The notes under the pieces were generated by a model. That model was not told the origin of the DNA. It saw only the letters and a program-made list of their open reading frames with translations, and searched no databases. A stretch of DNA of 64,000 bases from Siphonodentalium dalli (lineage: Eukaryota; Mollusca; Scaphopoda; Gadilida; Siphonodentaliidae): positions 170,129,107-170,193,106 of the forward strand of contig CP136061.1 in NCBI GenBank assembly GCA_032622095.1. The letters are read 5' to 3'. Position numbers and translations under genes: made by a program. Below are positions 59,019-64,000 of the stretch, piece by piece (position 1 is the first letter of the stretch; the number at the start of each line of letters is the position of its first letter).

Positions 59019-62000
59019 ATATAGGTATCCTCTCCACACACATATATATGTATCCCCGCCTCATACATCTATAGGTATCCCCACCACATACATATATAGG
59101 TATCCCCACCACATACATATATAGGTATCACCACCACATACATCTATATGTATCACCACCACACACATATATAGGTATCCCCACCACACACATATATAGG
59201 TATCCCCACCACATACATATATAGGTCTCCCCACAACATACATCTATAGGTATCCCCACCACATACATATATAGGTATCACCTCCACATACATATATATG
59301 TATCCCCGCCACACACATATATAGGTATCCCCGCCACATACATATATAGGTATCCCCACCACACACATCTATATGTATCACCACCACACACATATATAGG
59401 TATCCCCACCACACACATATATAGGTATCACCACCACACACATATAGGTATCCCCGCCACATACATATAGGTATCCCCAACACATACATATATAGGTATC
59501 CCCACCACATACATATATAGGTATCCCAACCACATACATATATAGGTATCCCCACCACATACATCTATAGGTATCCCCACCACATACATATATAGGTATC
59601 CCCACCACATACATATATATGTATCCCCACCACATACATATATAGGTATCCCCACCACATACATATATAGGTATCCCCGCCACACACATATATAGGTATC
59701 CCCGCCACATACATATATAGGTATCCCCGCCACACACATATATATGTCTCCCCACCACACACATATATAGGTATCCCCTCCACACACATATATAGTTATC
59801 CTCACCACACACATATATAGGTATCCCCGCCACATACATCTATAGGTATCCCCACCACATACATATATAGGTATCCCCACCACATACATATATAGGTATC
59901 ACCGCCACATACATCTAAAGGTATCACCACCACACACATATATGGGTATCCCCGCCACATACATATATAGGTAACCCCGCCACACACATCTATATGTATC
60001 CCCACCACATACATATATAGGTATCCCCACCACATACATATATAGGTATCCCCGCCACACACATATATAGGTATCCCCGCCACATACATATATAGGTATC
60101 CCCGCCACACACATATATATGTCTCCCCACCACATACATATATAGGTATCCCCACCACATACATCTATAGGTATCCCCACCACATACATATAAAGGTATC
60201 CCCACCACATACATATATAGGTATCCCCACCAAATACATATATAGGTATCCCCACCACACACATATATATAGGTATCCCCGCCACACACATATATAGGTA
60301 TCCCCACCACATACATATATAGGTCTCCACACCACATACATATATAGGTATCCCCACCACACACATCTATAGGTATCCCCACCACACACATATATAGGTA
60401 TCACCACCACATACATATATAGGTATCCCCGCCACACACATATATAGGTATCCCCGCCACATACATATATGGGTATCTCCACCACACACATCTATAGGTA
60501 TCCCCACCACATACATATATAGGTATCACCATCACATACATATATAGGTATCCCCACCACACACATATATAGCTATCCCCACCATAATAATATATAGGTA
60601 TCAGCACCACACACATATATAGGTCTCCCCACCACATACATATATAGGTATCCCCACCACACACATATATAGGTATCCCCACCACATACATCTATAGGTA
60701 TCCCCACCACACACATCTATAGGTATCCCCACCACATACATCTATAGGTATCACCACACACACACATATAGGTATCCCCCCACGTAAATACAGGTATCCC
60801 ACCACACACATATAGGTATCCCCACCACACACATCTATAGGTATCACCAACACATACATATATAGGTATCCCCAACACATACATATATAGGTATCCCCAC
60901 CAAATACATATATAGGTATCCCCACCACATACATCTATAGGTATCCCCACCACATACATATATAGGTATCCTCACCACACACATATATAGGTATCCCCAC
61001 CACATACATATATAGGTCTCCCCACCACATACATATATAGGTATCCCCGACACATACATATATAGGTATCCCCACCACATACATATATAGGTATCCCCGC
61101 CACACACATATATATGTCTCCCCACCAAACACATATATAGGTATCACCGCCACACACATATATAGTTATCCTCACCACACACATATATAGGTATCCCCGC
61201 CACATACATCTATAGGTATCCCCACCACATACATATATAGGTATCCCCACCACATAGATATATAGGTATCCCCACCACAAACATATATAGTTATCCTCAC
61301 CACACACATATATAGGTATCCCCACCACATACATATATAGGTCTCCCCACCACATACATATTTAGGTATCCCCGCCAAATACATGTTTAGGTATCCCCAC
61401 CACATACATATATAGGTATCCCCGCCACATACATATATAGGTATCCCCACCACACACATATATATGTATCCCCGCCACATACATATATAGGTATCCCCAC
61501 CACACACATATATAGGTATCCCCACCACACACATATATATGTATCCCCGCCACACACATATATAGGTATCCCCACCCACACATCTATAGGTATCCTCACC
61601 ACACACATCAATAGGTATCCCCACCACACACATATATAGGTATCCTCACCACACACATATATAGGTATCCCCGCCACAAACATATATAGGTATCCCCACC
61701 ACATACATATATAGGTATCCCCACCACATACATATATAGGTATCCCCACCACATACATATATAGATATCCCCACCACACACATACATATGTATCCCCACC
61801 ACATACATATATAGGTATCCAAACCACATACATCTATAGGTATCCCCACCACACACATCTATAGGTATTCCCACCACATACATATATAGGTATCCCCACC
61901 ACATACATATATAGCTATCCCCACCACATACATATATAGGTATCCCCACCACACACATCTTTAGGTATCCCCACCACATACATATATAAGTATCCTCACC

Positions 62001-63040
62001 ACACACATATATAGGTATCACCACCACAAACATATATAGGTATCCCCGCCACACACACATATATAGGTATCCCCGCCACATACATACATAGGTATCCCCA
62101 CCACACACATCTATAGGTATCCCCACCACATACATATATAGGTATCACCACCACATACATATATAGATATCCCCACCACACACATATATAGGTATCCCCA
62201 CCACACACATATATATAGGTATCCCCGCCACACACATATATAGGTATCCCCACCACATACATATATAGGTCTCCCCACCTCATACATCTATAGATATCCC
62301 CACCACACACATCTATAGGTATCCCCACCACACACATATATAGGTATCACCACCACATACATCTATAGGTATCACCACCACATACATATATTTGTATCCC
62401 CAACACATACATATATAGGTATCCCCACCAGATACATATATACCTATCCCCTCCACATACATATATAGGTATCCCCACCACATACATCTATAGGTATACC
62501 CACCACATCCATATATAGGTATCCCCACCAGATACATATATAGGTATCCCCACCACACACATCTATATTTATCCCCACCACATACATATATAGGTATCAC
62601 CACCACATACATATATATAGGTATCCCCACCATACACATATATAGGTATCCCCGCCACATACATATATAGGTATCACCACCACACACATATATAGTTCTC
62701 CCCGCCACATACATCTATAGGTATCCCCGCCACACGCATCTATAGGTATCCCCACCACACACATCTATAGTTATCCCCACCACACACATATAAAGGTATC
62801 CCCACCATACATATCTATATGTATCCCCGCCACACACATCTATAGGTATCCCCACCACATACATATATAGGTATCCCCACCACACCCATATATAGGTATC
62901 CCCACCACATACATATATAGGTATCACCACCACACACATATAGGTATCCTCGCCACATACATATAGGTATTCCCACCAAACACATATAGGTATCCCCACC
63001 GCACACATCTATAGGTATCACCACCACATACATATATAGG
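59019..63040 (+). repeat. 4,064-bp higher-order repeat, copy 2
   Basis: Shift 4,064 up to about 61,820. There two units present in copy 1 (57,760-57,810) are missing and the shift becomes 4,014-4,015. The match ends at about 63,040, where GGTATCACCACC and CCCCAACAC units replace GGTATCATCACC and GGTATCCTCTCC. Private substitutions are few, for example CATCTAAAGG near 59,920 against CATCTAAATG near 55,855. Confidence 0.88.
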
Positions 63041-64000
63041 TATCCCCAACACATACATATATAGGTATCCCCACCACATACATATATAGGTCTCCCCACC
63101 ACACACATATATAGGTAACCCTGCCACACACATATATAGGTCTCCCCACCACACACATATATAGGTATCCCTGCCACACACATATATAGGTATCCTCACC
63201 ACACACATATATAGGTATCCCCGCCACATACATATATAGGTATCCCCACCACATACATATATAGGTATCCCCACCACATACATATATAGGTATCACCACC
63301 ACATACATCTATATGTATCACCACCACACACATATATAGGTATCCACACCACACACATATATAGGTATCCCCACCACATACATATATAGGTCTCCCCACC
63401 ACATACATCTATAGGTATCCCCACCACATACATATATAGGTATCACCACCACATACATATATAGGTATCCCCGCCACACACATATATAGGTATCCCCGAC
63501 ACATACATATATAGGTATCCCTACCACACACATCTATAAGTATCACCAACACATACATATATAGGTATCCCCAACACATACATATATAGGTATCCCCACC
63601 TCATAAATATATAGGTATCCCCACCACATACATATATAGGTATCCCCACCACAAACATCTATAGGTATCCCCACCACATACATATATAGGTATCCCACCA
63701 CATACATATATAGGTATCCCCACCACATACAAATATAGGTATCCCCTCCACATACATGTATAAGTATTCCCGCCACACACATATATAGGTTTCCCCGCCA
63801 CATACATATATAGGTATCCCCGCCACATACATATATAGGAATTCCCGCCACATACATATATAGGTATTCCCGCCAAACACATATATAGGTCTCCCCACCA
63901 CACACATCTATAGGTATCCCCACCACACACATATATAGGTATCCCCACCACACACATCTATAGGTATCCCCACCACACACATATATAGGTATCCCCACCA
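63041..64000 (+). repeat. Final kilobase, continuing array (cut by window end)
   Basis: Unit order resembles 16,320-17,180 and 43,930-44,790, including CATCTATAAGTATCACCAACAC near 63,531, CATAAATATATA near 63,604, CATGTATAAG near 63,757 and the GGAATTCCC unit near 63,838. The window stops inside a unit (GGTATCCCCACCA), so the array goes on. Confidence 0.8.

Larger units (their letters stand above)
1..64000 (+). repeat. 25-bp satellite/minisatellite array filling the window
   Basis: About 2,560 head-to-tail units of about 25 bp, all in the same orientation. Numbering from the GG of GGTATC, positions 1-12 are GGTATCCCCACC and positions 14-25 are strictly alternating pyrimidine-purine, ending TATATA. 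The commonest variants are A10G (CCCCGCC), T16C (CACACAC), A21C (CATCTATA), A4C (GGTCTCC), C6T, C7A and C8T. Most units are exactly 25 bp; 22-24 and 26-29 bp units recur at fixed places in the higher-order pattern. GC is about 40% with strong strand asymmetry (about 8 C to 2 G per unit on this strand). No inserted unique DNA longer than about one unit was seen. Both ends of the window lie inside the array. I do not recognise the satellite family. Confidence 0.98.

Noticed and set aside
1-64000. CRISPR array
   Set aside because: The repeats are contiguous with no unique spacers, there are no cas genes, and the scale is far beyond any CRISPR array.
1-64000. Telomeric repeat
   Set aside because: No runs of TTAGGG, TTTAGGG, TTAGG or similar. 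The occasional CTTTAGG or GTTTAGG comes from single unit variants.
1-64000. TATA boxes or promoters in every unit
   Set aside because: TATATA is part of the repeat and recurs every 25 bp with no gene downstream; it has no information value as a promoter call.
1-64000. Canonical G-quadruplex array on the minus strand
   Set aside because: There is only one GGGG tract per 25 bp, so loops would be about 21 nt, outside the usual 1-7 nt rule. I keep it only as a weak structural possibility.
1-64000. tRNA, rRNA or other structured RNA gene
   Set aside because: No segment departs from the satellite unit, so there is no room for a conserved RNA.

Overview
The whole 64 kb is one uninterrupted tandem-repeat array. 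I find no protein-coding gene, RNA gene, transposon, CRISPR array or unique sequence. The basic unit is about 25 bp. On the + strand it starts GGTATCCCCACC and finishes in an alternating pyrimidine-purine half ending in TATATA. Its composition is roughly 9 A, 8 C, 6 T and 2 G. About 2,560 units lie head to tail in one orientation, and both window ends fall inside the array, so its true length exceeds 64 kb. An array of this size and organisation points to a eukaryotic chromosome (heterochromatin, subtelomere or another satellite block). Nothing in the sequence identifies the species or group.

The units carry a small set of recurring single-base variants (numbered from the first G of GGTATC): A10 to G, T16 to C, A21 to C, A4 to C, C6 to T, C7 to A, C8 to T, plus units 1-3 bp shorter or 1-4 bp longer. 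The order of these variants forms a barcode that shows several nested levels of higher-order repeat (HOR). Layout: 1-5,126 is a 2,851-bp HOR (one full copy and one truncated copy) with an internal 602-bp duplication. 5,845-9,034 is a 1,595-bp tandem pair. 7,085-14,716 is a 3,816-bp tandem pair that contains the second 1,595-bp copy. About 11,250-38,632 holds nearly three copies of a 9.65-kb HOR; copies 1 and 2 are almost identical, and copy 3 has lost about 1.05 kb plus smaller pieces. 38,641-42,525 is a 1,306-bp HOR (three copies) that grew from the tail of 9.65-kb copy 3. 42,495-44,429 contains a 1,144-bp-spaced duplication. 44,430-50,570 is a mosaic with 324-bp doublets and a 672-bp tandem pair. 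50,745-56,185 has two overlapping duplications with shifts of 2,642 and 2,793 bp. 54,955 to about 63,040 is a 4,064-bp tandem pair. The last kilobase returns to modules seen near 16-17 kb and 43-44.7 kb.

The long open reading frames on the minus strand (up to 331 codons) follow from the repeat. The unit has no stop in any minus-strand frame, and because 25 is not a multiple of 3 all three frames spell the same 25-residue peptide. Stops appear mainly where the A21-to-C variant makes TAG in one frame. I therefore annotate no CDS. The points of interest are the HOR hierarchy, the very recent 9.65-kb duplication (real or an assembly effect), the traces of unequal crossover and patchwork exchange, and the strand-asymmetric composition.

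Block boundaries were placed by eye from variant barcodes and are good to roughly one unit (25 bp) unless stated otherwise.
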